Shown here: positions 40,379-49,253 of the stretch, piece by piece
Layout of the letters: each line of letters opens with the position of its first letter
How positions within the stretch are numbered: position 1 is the first letter of the stretch
Assembly (NCBI RefSeq): GCF_024345375.1
Contig: NZ_JAGQAZ010000002.1
Location: 186,001-250,000 of the forward strand
Origin: Cyanobium sp. WAJ14-Wanaka
Lineage (GTDB): Bacteria; Cyanobacteriota; Cyanobacteriia; PCC-6307; Cyanobiaceae
Direction: 5' to 3'
Length of the DNA stretch: 64,000 nucleotides
Made by a program: the position numbers and the translations under genes
The notes under the pieces: model-generated
Seen by the model: only the letters and a program-made list of their open reading frames with translations
Databases searched by the model: none
Told to the model about the DNA's origin: nothing

Positions 40379-41900
40379 CCTGGCAGGGCGCGGAACTACG
40401 GCGGCGGGCACCGAAGCGATCTATCAGCAGCTGCTCAAGCACATCCGCCAACTGGGTGAGGGGCACACCCTTCTCGTGCAGCTCCGCCAACTTGGGATCC
40501 GCACCCATATCGCCCCCTAGAAAAATCTTGACCGCCTCCACCATCTGACCTTCATGGCGAGCCTTGGCCCCCATCAGGCCGATCTCACCCATGTAGGGCT
40601 GGCCGCAGGCATTGGGGCAGCCAGTCCAGTGGCTGCGCACCGGGTGGGGCAGCTCCAGGCGTCTCTCCAGCTCCCCCACCACAGACTGGGCCGTAGTTTT
40701 GGTGGGGATCAGGGCAAAACTGCAATAGCGATTTCCTGTGCAGCTAACCGCTTCCGCCATCAGTGCACCCGGCTCGGGCTGGAACGTCTGCAGCAGGGGC
40801 TCTGCCAGCAGGGCCTCGACCCGCTCGGCCGGCACATTTATGAGAAGCACGTTCTGAGCCTCCGTAAAACGCAGCTCACCACTTCCATAGGCCCTCGCCA
40901 GCCTCGCCAGCTCCAGCATCGATGCCCCATCAAGGCGACCCACCGGCACCCCCAATCCCACCCAGCAAAGCCCTTGCTGTTTCTGGGAGTGAACGCCAAC
41001 ACCAGAGCGGGGGGCACGATTCACACGGTGCAGGCCATCGTGGGGTTCGGCCTCCCCACCAAGGGCTGCGAATTCCTGCAGCACCGCTACTCGATAGTCC
41101 TCAAGCCCCAGCTCATCCACCAAATACATCAGCCGGCTCTTATTGCGGGCCTGACGATTGCCGCAGCGCTCAAAGTGGCGAAGGATTGCCAGGCTGAACA
41201 AGGGCAGCTGATCGCCCCGCAGCCATAGCCCGAGGGGAATGGCCAGCTCATTGCGCTGGGCGGAAAAGAAACCGCCCACCATCACGGTGAAGCCAAGCTC
41301 GCCGTTGTGATCTGCAGGGAGGAAGGCCAGATCGTTGTGAAGCAGAAAGCTATCGGCCGCGCCGCCGACGGCAATGTTGAATTTGCGGGGCAGGTTGCGG
41401 GGACCATCGGCGGCCAGTAGCCGCTCCTGAATTGCCTCCACAAAAGGCCTGGTATCAACGATCTCCTCGGGATCTATCCCAGCGAAAGGGTTGCCGGTGA
41501 TATTGCGGGGATTGTCGTGGCCCGATTGGCGGCTGGTGAGACCCAAGGGCTCCATGGCCGCCATTAGCGGAGCCATATCTTCCAGCAACAGGCCTCGCAA
41601 CTGCAGGTTCTGACGCGTGGTGATGTCGGCAGAACCATGCTCTCCGCAGCGGTCAACGACATCGGCAAGGGCCCCTAACTGATCGGCGTTGATCACCCCA
41701 TTGGGCAGGCGCAGCCGCACCATGAATCGACCAGGAGTGACCGGTCGAAAAAAAATACCCAGCCACTTGAGTCGGATGGTGAGGGTGGCCTCATCAATGT
41801 TTTCCCAGCCCTCAGAGGCCAGCTCACCCAGCCGGGGAACTAGCTCCAGCCCGCAGAAATCTGCCTTGGCCTGCTCGATCTTGCTTAGGGCAGCTGCCAT
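40371..41900 (-). CDS. nirA: Ferredoxin-nitrite reductase
   Basis: 509 residues from the ATG at 41900. The in-frame extension from 41990 is unlike the family. NirA reduces nitrite to ammonium with six electrons from ferredoxin, using sirohaem and a 4Fe-4S cluster. The four cluster cysteines are in CTGNRYC (about residues 387-393) and HWTGCPNACGQ (about 426-430). TRQNLQLRG and RQSGHDNPRNITGNPFAG are sirohaem and substrate motifs of the sulfite/nitrite reductase superfamily. The divergent gene at 42052 shares its upstream region. Confidence 0.97.
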   Translation of the reverse strand: MAAALSKIEQAKADFCGLELVPRLGELASEGWENIDEATLTIRLKWLGIFFRPVTPGRFMVRLRLPNGVINADQLGALADVVDRCGEHGSADITTRQNLQLRGLLLEDMAPLMAAMEPLGLTSRQSGHDNPRNITGNPFAGIDPEEIVDTRPFVEAIQERLLAADGPRNLPRKFNIAVGGAADSFLLHNDLAFLPADHNGELGFTVMVGGFFSAQRNELAIPLGLWLRGDQLPLFSLAILRHFERCGNRQARNKSRLMYLVDELGLEDYRVAVLQEFAALGGEAEPHDGLHRVNRAPRSGVGVHSQKQQGLCWVGLGVPVGRLDGASMLELARLARAYGSGELRFTEAQNVLLINVPAERVEALLAEPLLQTFQPEPGALMAEAVSCTGNRYCSFALIPTKTTAQSVVGELERRLELPHPVRSHWTGCPNACGQPYMGEIGLMGAKARHEGQMVEAVKIFLGGDMGADPKLAELHEKGVPLTQLADVLEQLLIDRFGARRRSSAPCQGG

Positions 41901-41955
41901 CTGAGCCAGAGGCTGGGGGGACGCCCAGAGTGATGAAAGACACAGTTCCAGTGGT

Positions 41956-41969
41956 GTCGTCTTCGCTAC
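41956..41969. promoter_or_regulatory. NtcA-type near-consensus site upstream of nirA
   Basis: GTC-N8-TAC, one base off the palindromic NtcA consensus GTA-N8-TAC. It lies in the 151-bp region between nirA (start 41900) and the divergent gene at 42052. No convincing -10 box was seen at the usual distance, so its role is uncertain. NtcA control of nirA is well known in cyanobacteria. Confidence 0.3.
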
Positions 41970-42051
41970 AAAAAGCTGTTCCTGTCGCACCTAGGCACAG
42001 CAGCTTGCGCCGTGAATGAGAATCAGCTTCTAGCCTTCCAATCTGTGCAAG

Positions 42052-43131
42052 ATGGCCCAGGCTCCTGCAGTGCCACCCCAACCCAAGCAGGACGCCAAAA
42101 TCCCTGGACGCGATCGCTTTCGCACCTACCTGGGCAAGGTGGGTAGCGGCGAGCACACCAGCAGTGGTCTCAGCCGCGGGGAGGCGGCAGATGCCCTGGA
42201 ATTAATGCTCAATGGCGAAGCCAGCCCGGCCCAGATTGGCGCCTTTCTGATCGCCCATCGCATTCGCCGGCCGGAGCCCCAGGAACTGACCGGGATGCTG
42301 GATGTCTACCGTCAGCTTGGACCGAAGTTAATAAGTAACCAGCCAGCACTTTGTTTTGGCATCCCCTTCGACGGCCGCAGCCGCACCTCGCCCATCTATC
42401 CCCTCACATCACTTTTACTGGCCAGCGCAGGCATTCCAGTGGTATTGCAGGGGGGAGGGCGCATGCCGGTCAAATACGGGGTCACTGCCATGGAGCTATT
42501 CGCTGCCCTTGGCCTGGCCCTTAGGGACCGCAGTGTCGCCTGGGTTCAGAACTGCCTAGACCTTTGGAATCTCGCCCTGATTCACCAACCCGACCACTTC
42601 CCCGCTGCCGAAGTACTGGTCCCGATCCGTGAAGACATTGGCAAGCGACCACCAGTGGCCAGCCTGGAACTGCTGTGGACAGCCCACAGGGGCAACCATC
42701 TATTGGTGAGCGGCTTTGTACATCCGCCAACGGAGGCCCGGGCCTGGCAAGCCTTAAAACTCGCCGGCGAAACAGAGATCCTCACCATTAAGGGGCTTGA
42801 GGGAAGCACCGATCTACCGATCAGCCGAGCCTGCGTGACGGGACGCCCCAATGACAGCGGCGATGGCCGCCTCATCCTTCACCCCCGCGACCACGACTGC
42901 TACGGCAACGATCCAGCCTGGATTGACCTCGACACCTGGGCTGACCAGGCCTTAGCTGCCCTAGGGGGGCAGGGGCCCCTAGCCACCTCCCTGATCTGGA
43001 ATGCGGGCAACTACCTATGGCAGGCGGGCCTAAGCAACACCCAGGAAGCTGGCCTGGAAAGCTGCCGCAAACTGCTCCACTCGGGCAAGCCCCTAGGCCA
43101 TCTGGCAGCGATACATCAGCACTGCAGCTGA
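42052..43131 (+). CDS. CnaT-like anthranilate phosphoribosyltransferase-family protein
   Basis: 359 residues. The N-terminal helical domain (EAADALELMLNGEASPAQIGAF) and the nucleoside phosphoribosyltransferase-like core with VVLQGGGRMPVKYGVTAMEL are those of the TrpD/TrpD2 family. In Anabaena a gene of this type, cnaT, is required for expression of the nir operon (from memory), and its place beside nirA supports the same family here. It lacks the classical TrpD GTGGD loop, so enzymatic TrpD function is unlikely. It diverges from nirA. Confidence 0.7.
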   Translation: MAQAPAVPPQPKQDAKIPGRDRFRTYLGKVGSGEHTSSGLSRGEAADALELMLNGEASPAQIGAFLIAHRIRRPEPQELTGMLDVYRQLGPKLISNQPALCFGIPFDGRSRTSPIYPLTSLLLASAGIPVVLQGGGRMPVKYGVTAMELFAALGLALRDRSVAWVQNCLDLWNLALIHQPDHFPAAEVLVPIREDIGKRPPVASLELLWTAHRGNHLLVSGFVHPPTEARAWQALKLAGETEILTIKGLEGSTDLPISRACVTGRPNDSGDGRLILHPRDHDCYGNDPAWIDLDTWADQALAALGGQGPLATSLIWNAGNYLWQAGLSNTQEAGLESCRKLLHSGKPLGHLAAIHQHCS

Positions 43132-43516
43132 AGAGGCCGCCCTAATCAGGGGGCTGCCCCTTGATTCAGAAAACTGGCAGCAGCTAGGGGAATTGTGGCT
43201 TTTTGCCCTCTGGAAACTGGCAAAACCAGGCCACAATCACCACAATCTTGACGCCGCCTTGCACGAAATCTCGCAGCCAGGCAAGACCTAGATGCCCCAG
43301 CGAGGCCGAAAAAGCAAACCTAAAACCTGTAACAACGATCACTTCAGCAGGTAGCCCAAACGTGGTTTTCTAAACATGTTGGTCAGCATTGGCGCCAGCT
43401 TAACAAATCAGTGTTGACAAAAGTCCGTTGTTGTGAGACCCGTCAATTCGCTCTCCCAAGTGGTGGTCTGCCACGGGATATAAATTGATTGTACGTACCC
43501 ACCAAGGGATAAAACC
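43132..43516 (+). promoter_or_regulatory. nrtA upstream region with putative promoter
   Basis: 385 bp without a gene. It holds GTA-N8-CAC at 43329-43342, one base off the NtcA consensus, and a good -10-like run TATAAAT at 43479-43485 preceded by a GTGG-N4-CCAC dyad at 43463-43474. The latter sits where a regulator could overlap the -35. A purine-rich stretch ending 43512 (AAGGG) is the likely ribosome-binding site for the ATG at 43517. The NtcA-like half-sites and the -10 box do not have the standard spacing, so which promoter is used is uncertain. Confidence 0.4.
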
Positions 43517-44812
43517 ATGACACCAATCACTCGACGCAAAGCAATTTTCACCGGCCTGGCAACGGCCACTGGTATTGCCATTCAATTTGGCGGAATTGCC
43601 AGCCTGCTTAATTCCAGCCCGGCACAGGCAGCCCCCGGCAAGCCGGAAACCACCACTGTCGAGCTTGGATTCATCGCCCTTACCGATGCAGCACCCCTAA
43701 TCATTGCCAAAGAGAAGGGATTCTTTGCCAAGCAGGGCATGACAGGCGTAGAACTAAAGAAACAGACGTCCTGGGCCGTAACCCGCGACAACCTGGAACT
43801 CGGTGGCTCAAGGGGCGGCATCGATGGAGCCCACATTCTTTCACCCATGCCCTACCTACTGACAACTGGGGCGATCAGCAAGAGCAAAAAACCTGTACCC
43901 ATGTACATTTTGGCTCGGTTAAATCTCAACGGTCAAGCAATTTCGGCATCTAATGAGTTCAAGAAATACAATTTTTCCGTCAAGGGTGCAAACATTGCCA
44001 AGGGCGTAGAGGCTAAGAACAAAACCGGAGATAAGTTCAAGGCAGCAGTTACTTTCCCTGGTGGCACCCACGACCTCTGGATGCGCTATTGGCTAGCAGC
44101 CAATGGGGTAGACCCAAACAAGCAGGCCGACCTAGTGGTAATCCCCCCAGCGCAGATGGTTGCCAACATGAAGTCGGGAACCATGGACGTTTTTTGTGTA
44201 GGAGAACCATGGAATGAGCGTTTAGTTAATAAGAAACTCGGATACACAGCCTTAATTACTGGCCAACTCTGGAAAAACCATCCGGAAAAAGCCTTTGGCA
44301 TGCGAGCCGAATGGGTTGATAAGAATCCCAATGCCACCCTGCGGTTGCTGATGGCCGTGCAACAGGCCCAAAAATGGGCTGACAACCCAGCCAACACCGT
44401 GGAGCTTTCCAATATCCTTGCCGAAGATAAGTATGTCAAGGCAAACGCCGAAGACCTACTACCCCGACTGCAGGGAACCATCGACTTCGGCAATGGCAAG
44501 GTGGCTAATATGAAAAACCTCTCAATGAAATTCTGGGCCGATAACGCCTCATTTCCCTATAAGAGCCACGACACTTGGTTCGTAACTGAAGATATTCGCT
44601 GGGGGTATCTGCCTCAAGGTACAAACACGAAGGCCCTGGTCAAAAAGGTAAATCGCAGCGACCTCTGGCGTGCTGCAGCCAAAGCCAATGGCTATGGCAA
44701 CGGTCCATCTGGTGATTCCCGTGGTGTCGAAGTCTTCTTTGATGGCACAAAGTTCGACGCCAACAATCCCCAGGCCTACCTCAACAGCTTGAAGATTAAG
44801 GCGATGAAGTGA
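43517..44812 (+). CDS. nrtA: Nitrate/nitrite ABC transporter substrate-binding protein
   Basis: 431 residues. The N-terminus MTPITRRKAIFTGLA is a twin-arginine signal (R6-R7) followed by a hydrophobic stretch. The mature protein starts near AAPGKPE. It binds nitrate or nitrite in the periplasm and delivers it to NrtB. The family pattern is clear: LGFIALTDAAPLIIAKEKG, GGSRGGIDGAHILSPMPY, TFPGGTHDLWMRYWLAANG, CVGEPWN. A stable stem-loop follows before nrtB. Confidence 0.97.
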   Translation: MTPITRRKAIFTGLATATGIAIQFGGIASLLNSSPAQAAPGKPETTTVELGFIALTDAAPLIIAKEKGFFAKQGMTGVELKKQTSWAVTRDNLELGGSRGGIDGAHILSPMPYLLTTGAISKSKKPVPMYILARLNLNGQAISASNEFKKYNFSVKGANIAKGVEAKNKTGDKFKAAVTFPGGTHDLWMRYWLAANGVDPNKQADLVVIPPAQMVANMKSGTMDVFCVGEPWNERLVNKKLGYTALITGQLWKNHPEKAFGMRAEWVDKNPNATLRLLMAVQQAQKWADNPANTVELSNILAEDKYVKANAEDLLPRLQGTIDFGNGKVANMKNLSMKFWADNASFPYKSHDTWFVTEDIRWGYLPQGTNTKALVKKVNRSDLWRAAAKANGYGNGPSGDSRGVEVFFDGTKFDANNPQAYLNSLKIKAMK

Positions 44813-44818
44813 GGTTGC

Positions 44819-44852
44819 GGGGGCAGTAGGGCTAACGCCTCTAACTGCCCCC
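44819..44852 (+). other. Strong intercistronic stem-loop between nrtA and nrtB
   Basis: GGGGGCAGT at 44819-44827 pairs exactly with ACTGCCCCC at 44844-44852 around a 16-nt loop. No T-run follows, so it is not a standard terminator. In ABC transporter operons such hairpins commonly protect the abundant binding-protein mRNA and lower expression of downstream membrane genes; that role here is inference. Confidence 0.8.
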
Positions 44853-44938
44853 CCCCATACCTAAAGCGTTCAGGTTCTGCCAAGTGAGTCAGGCACGAAT
44901 CCCCAATTCCCTTGCCTTCACCATCGGTCGCATCGACA

Positions 44939-45781
44939 ATGACCAGCCATCCATCGCCCAAACGCAGCAGACGCCATGCAACGGCTAGCTGGCTGCGCTC
45001 ACCCCTCGCGAACCAAATCAAGCCGCCATTGGTTTGCATCGGCCTCACCCTGGTACTTTGGCAATTCCTGGCCCAATTCAACAGCGAGGGATTTCCAGGC
45101 CCGATTGACGTTATTAGTGAAACCTGGGACCCCTACATAATCCATCCCTTCTTTGATGACGGAGGCACCTCAAAGGGGCTTGCTTTACAACTGCTTATAT
45201 CCCTGCAGCGGGTGGCAGTGGGCTACAGCCTGGCGGCTGTTGTAGGCATTGCCGCAGGCCTGGCAATTGGCCTAAATCGCTTTCTTCGCCGCGGCTTCGA
45301 CCCCCTGATCCAGGTACTGCGCACCGTGCCACCCCTGGCCTGGCTACCAATCTCCCTATTGCTGTTTCAGCAAGCGGATACGGCTGCAATTTTCGTGATT
45401 TTCATCACTGCCATCTGGCCCATTGTCATCAATACGGCCGTTGGCATCACCGAAATCCCGCAGGACTACACAAACGTGGCCCGGGTGCTGAAGCTGCGCA
45501 AGCGCAGTTACCTGCGGGACATCCTCATGCCAGCGACAGCCCCCTATGTCTTTACAGGCCTGCGAATAGCCATTGGCCTGGCCTGGCTCGCAATCGTGGC
45601 GGCCGAAATGCTTAAGGCAGATGGTGGGATCGGCTTCTTCATCTGGGATGCCTATAATGCCGGGGGCGACACAAGCACAAGCCAAATCATCCTTGCAATT
45701 GTAGTGATCGGCCTCGTGGGCCTTGCCCTGGATCGCCTGGTCGGAGCGGTGGGCAAATTAGTTGCAAATGGAGGCAACTAA
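44939..45781 (+). CDS. nrtB: Nitrate ABC transporter permease
   Basis: 280 residues from the ATG at 44939; a TTG at 44912 would add nine. NrtB forms the inner-membrane channel for nitrate/nitrite. It has about six hydrophobic segments, from LVCIGLTLVLWQFLAQF to LAIVVIGLVGLALDRL, and the permease motif region IPQDYTNVARVLKLRKRSYL that contacts the ATPases. The final bases overlap the nrtC start (ATGA-type junction). Confidence 0.95.
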   Translation: MTSHPSPKRSRRHATASWLRSPLANQIKPPLVCIGLTLVLWQFLAQFNSEGFPGPIDVISETWDPYIIHPFFDDGGTSKGLALQLLISLQRVAVGYSLAAVVGIAAGLAIGLNRFLRRGFDPLIQVLRTVPPLAWLPISLLLFQQADTAAIFVIFITAIWPIVINTAVGITEIPQDYTNVARVLKLRKRSYLRDILMPATAPYVFTGLRIAIGLAWLAIVAAEMLKADGGIGFFIWDAYNAGGDTSTSQIILAIVVIGLVGLALDRLVGAVGKLVANGGN

Positions 45782-47820
45782 TGAAGAATGCCCTAATCAC
45801 AATTGACAATATCAGTCGCAGCTTTGCCCTTCCAAATGGCGGAAATTATATTGCCCTAAAGGACATCGATTTAAGCATAGCCGAGGGCGAATTTATCTCC
45901 CTAATTGGCCACTCCGGCTGCGGTAAATCAACCCTCCTAAACCTAATGGCAGGGCTTGATCAAGCCAACACCGGTGGCATTCTAATGAATAGTCGCCAAG
46001 TGACCGAACCCGGGCCGGATCGGATGGTGGTTTTCCAGAACTACTCGCTACTTCCCTGGCAGACAGTGCGCCAGAACATTGCCCTGGCTGTAAATAATGT
46101 AATGCTTGGCTCCAGCAAAGCTGAGCGGCAGGAGCGCATTGACCAAAGCATCGAGCTTGTCCGCCTAACCCAGGCCGCTGACAAATTGCCACGGGAACTA
46201 TCTGGCGGAATGAAGCAAAGGGTTGCGATTGCCCGCGCCCTGGCAATCAGGCCCAAACTGCTCTTGCTAGACGAGCCCTTTGGCGCACTTGACGCACTCA
46301 CCCGCGGCAATCTGCAACAACAGCTGATGGAGATCTGCCAGCAGGCTGGGGTTACAACAGTGATGGTTACCCACTCAGTCGATGAGGCCCTGCTGCTATC
46401 TGACCGAGTGATCTGCCTGACCAACGGACCAGCTGCCGGGATTGGCCAAATCGTCAATGTGAACCTGCCGCGACCACGGCAAAGGCTCGAGGTGATGGAG
46501 CACTCGAACTACTACGCACTGAGAACTGAACTTATCAACTTTCTGCAGCAGCAACGGCGCCTCAAGCAGCACCGCCAAACCATCAGCAGCGACGCACTAT
46601 CCCCTTCAGTAGTTAAAGCCTCAACAACAGCAAAGGCCCCAGCAACAACAAGCCAGTTGCGAATTGGCTACCTGCCAGGCCTCGACCTAGCACCACTTGC
46701 CGTTGGCATCGAGCGTGGTTTCTTTGCCGAGAGCAACCTGCAATTGGTCCCGTCAATCTTCCAGGATTGGCAAGAGATGGATAAGCAGCTGCGGGCGGGC
46801 GAGCTGGATCTGGCAATCACCTCGGCAACCGCCCCATTGGCCATGAGCCTAGGGATCAGTGGCGAACCTGCCTGGCCAGCGATTACACCAATCACAGTGA
46901 CACGCAACGGCAATGCCATCTGTCTGGCACGCCGCTTCCTCGACCTAAACATCAATTCGCTGGCCTCCCTGGCCCCAAGCCTCAAGCGTCGCGAGTGGCC
47001 GCTCAGGCTGGCGATCGGCCAAAACGACAGCATGCAGGAGTTACTGCTCCGCCACTGGCTTGCCAGTGCTGGAATCGACCCTGATCAGGAGGTGGTTTTA
47101 GAGACCCTCTCGCCCATGGCAATGCAGGCTTCCCTGCAGGCAGGGGAAATTGATGGTTTCATCGCAGGCCGCTATCGCGTAGCAAAAGCAGTGGAGTCTG
47201 GGCTGGCCTTTGTGCTCGCTTCAGATTTAGACATCTGGAGTAACCACCCCGAAAAGGTAATCACCTGCCATGAGGGTTGGGCCACAAGGAACGAAACACT
47301 GCTCTTGGATTTCTGCAGTGGATTAATTCGTGGCGGTCAGATCTGCGAGGACGGAGGTCAACACGAAAATCTGGTGGGCCTTCTCAGCCGGCCGGAGTGG
47401 CTGGGAATCGATTCAGCCCTGGCACTGCAGCGCCAATTCAACCTAGGAAACGGAGAACCTACAGATAACCGGTTACCACTTAACAGATATCACAGCGATC
47501 GTTGCCATGTGGCAAACGCTGCGGAAGGGGCGTGGATACTCACCCAATTCAGCCGTTGGGGTTGGATACCCTTCCCCAGCAATCGCCTGGAAATACTGGG
47601 GAGGGTCTATCGCAACGACATTTGCAGTGCCGCACTGGAGCGGATTGGTTTACCAGCCCTAAGGCCAGAACGCCAACCTATCCCGATGGCCTGCGGGATT
47701 CCATTCGACCAAGACTTTCCGATCAACTACCTCCAACAACTTCCCTTCAGCCGCTACTCAGCTCAGGCAGCGATGGAGATGCCCAGCTGTGATACCGATA
47801 AACCCCTTCCCTATTCCTGA
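45781..47820 (+). CDS. nrtC: Nitrate transporter ATPase fused to an NrtA-like regulatory domain
   Basis: 679 residues. The first part is an ABC ATPase with GHSGCGKSTLLNLM, signature [15 protein letters not shown] and LLLDEPFGALDALT. From about residue 295 (LRIGYLPGLDLAPLAVGIER) it continues as a second domain homologous to NrtA. In Synechococcus elongatus this NrtC domain mediates ammonium or nitrogen-status inhibition of uptake (established for the family). The unusual length is normal for NrtC. It ends just before the nrtD start. Confidence 0.96.
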   Translation: MKNALITIDNISRSFALPNGGNYIALKDIDLSIAEGEFISLIGHSGCGKSTLLNLMAGLDQANTGGILMNSRQVTEPGPDRMVVFQNYSLLPWQTVRQNIALAVNNVMLGSSKAERQERIDQSIELVRLTQAADKLPRELSGGMKQRVAIARALAIRPKLLLLDEPFGALDALTRGNLQQQLMEICQQAGVTTVMVTHSVDEALLLSDRVICLTNGPAAGIGQIVNVNLPRPRQRLEVMEHSNYYALRTELINFLQQQRRLKQHRQTISSDALSPSVVKASTTAKAPATTSQLRIGYLPGLDLAPLAVGIERGFFAESNLQLVPSIFQDWQEMDKQLRAGELDLAITSATAPLAMSLGISGEPAWPAITPITVTRNGNAICLARRFLDLNINSLASLAPSLKRREWPLRLAIGQNDSMQELLLRHWLASAGIDPDQEVVLETLSPMAMQASLQAGEIDGFIAGRYRVAKAVESGLAFVLASDLDIWSNHPEKVITCHEGWATRNETLLLDFCSGLIRGGQICEDGGQHENLVGLLSRPEWLGIDSALALQRQFNLGNGEPTDNRLPLNRYHSDRCHVANAAEGAWILTQFSRWGWIPFPSNRLEILGRVYRNDICSAALERIGLPALRPERQPIPMACGIPFDQDFPINYLQQLPFSRYSAQAAMEMPSCDTDKPLPYS

Positions 47821-47821
47821 G

Positions 47822-48673
47822 ATGGCCAACTTCATGATCGAAGCCAAAGCTAATCAAGGCAGTTTCGAGCGAGACCTAACCCTTAACCCGAGCTATCTGC
47901 GCTTCGAGGAGGTAGGGCATGTGTTTCAAACAAAAAATGGCCCATTCGAAGCCCTAAGCAACATAAACCTGGAAGTAGCCCAAGGTGAATTTATTTGCGT
48001 AGTAGGCCACTCAGGCTGCGGCAAAAGCACCTTGCTGAATATGGTATCCGGCTTTCTGAACCCAACTAGTGGCAGGGTAATTCTGAATAACCTGCCGATC
48101 GAAGGGCCTGGCCCAGACCGAATGGTTGTCTTTCAGAACTACTCCCTGCTGCCCTGGAAGACGGTTGATCAAAACGTTTCCCTGGCAGTAAAAGCAGCCC
48201 GCCCCGATTTAGACAAAGGAGCCCGGGCAGCAGTGGTCGAACACCACTTAGAGATGGTTGGGCTAATCGAGGCCCGCCACAAGCGACCGGTAGAAATTTC
48301 CGGCGGCATGCGCCAAAGAGTTGCCATCGCCCGCGCCCTGGCGGTACAACCAGCGGTATTGGTGCTTGATGAACCCTTCGGCGCCCTTGATGCCATTACC
48401 AAAGAAGAATTACAAGAGGAGTTACTGGCAATTTGGCGTGAGCACAAACCCACCGTATTGATGATCACCCATGATATCGACGAGGCCCTTTTTCTTGCCG
48501 ACCGAATAGTGATGATGACCAATGGTCCCTCGGCCACAATTGGCGAAATCATGGAGGTGCCATTTAATCGCCCCCGAGACTTTGAATTGATCCAGGGTGA
48601 CCCTCGCTACGGAGTGCTGCGCAACCACGCCCTCGACTTTCTATACCGCCGCTACGCCCATGACGATGCTTGA
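47822..48673 (+). CDS. nrtD: Nitrate transporter ATPase
   Basis: 283 residues from the ATG at 47822. A GTG at 47789 would overlap nrtC by 32 bp. It is the second ATPase of the NrtC/NrtD pair, with Walker A GHSGCGKSTLLNMV, signature [16 protein letters not shown] and Walker B VLVLDEPFGALDAITKEEL. It closely resembles the NrtC ATPase half, a family-wide paralogy. The end overlaps the start of the downstream Crp-family regulator by about 14 bp. Confidence 0.95.
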   Translation: MANFMIEAKANQGSFERDLTLNPSYLRFEEVGHVFQTKNGPFEALSNINLEVAQGEFICVVGHSGCGKSTLLNMVSGFLNPTSGRVILNNLPIEGPGPDRMVVFQNYSLLPWKTVDQNVSLAVKAARPDLDKGARAAVVEHHLEMVGLIEARHKRPVEISGGMRQRVAIARALAVQPAVLVLDEPFGALDAITKEELQEELLAIWREHKPTVLMITHDIDEALFLADRIVMMTNGPSATIGEIMEVPFNRPRDFELIQGDPRYGVLRNHALDFLYRRYAHDDA

Positions 48674-49244
48674 AGTAGCTAATATGCTATCTATTCAGTC
48701 AGGGCATACGGTGCTGCTCAGTGAAGGGTTGTTTAATACAACCTATTACCTAAGCGTGGAATCAGGCCTGCTGCGGGTTGCCATATCTAATCCGGAGCAT
48801 GAAGCACTACAAACCAATTTAATAACTCTAGGATTTCTTCAAGCAGGGGACCATCTCTCCCTGGATCTATTTCGTAATTCGCGACTGCACCTGCAGGCTA
48901 TTAATTCCACGCGACTGGTGGAGGCAACTTCTGGCCTGGCTCCAGCGGGATCTAACAGCCTGAATGACTGGACCTTGAACCTGCTGTTAGTTCGCCACAT
49001 TGGGGAGGCAGAGCAGCGCATTCAGGCCCTAATTCAACTGCTTGTAGAACGGCTGGGTCGGCGCAGCGGCAAGTGGTACGAGCTTCCCTTTCGGCTCACC
49101 CATGCCGAGCTGGCTGAACTCAGCGGCCACACCCGCGTAACCGTGACCAAGCAATTTTCCCGTTGGCGCAAGCAGGGTCTGGTGGAACAGGCAGCTGGCC
49201 CCAATCGGCTGTTGCGGGTTTCGCCTCAGCTGCTGGCCGCGTGA
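48660..49244 (+). CDS. Crp/FNR-family transcriptional regulator with NtcA-like recognition helix
   Basis: 194 residues from the ATG at 48660; ATGs at 48666 and 48684 are alternatives. The N-terminal part resembles a Crp sensor domain, with LSEGLFNTTYYLSVESGLLR. The C-terminal HTH is FRLTHAELAELSGHTRVTVTKQFSRWR. Its TRVTVT recognition segment matches that of NtcA (GSTRVTVTR from memory), so it may read GTA-N8-TAC-like sites. It is not NtcA itself, whose gene is expected elsewhere. Its start overlaps nrtD, so it should be expressed with the transporter. Confidence 0.85.
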   Translation: MTMLEVANMLSIQSGHTVLLSEGLFNTTYYLSVESGLLRVAISNPEHEALQTNLITLGFLQAGDHLSLDLFRNSRLHLQAINSTRLVEATSGLAPAGSNSLNDWTLNLLLVRHIGEAEQRIQALIQLLVERLGRRSGKWYELPFRLTHAELAELSGHTRVTVTKQFSRWRKQGLVEQAAGPNRLLRVSPQLLAA

Positions 49245-49253
49245 ATAACTGGC

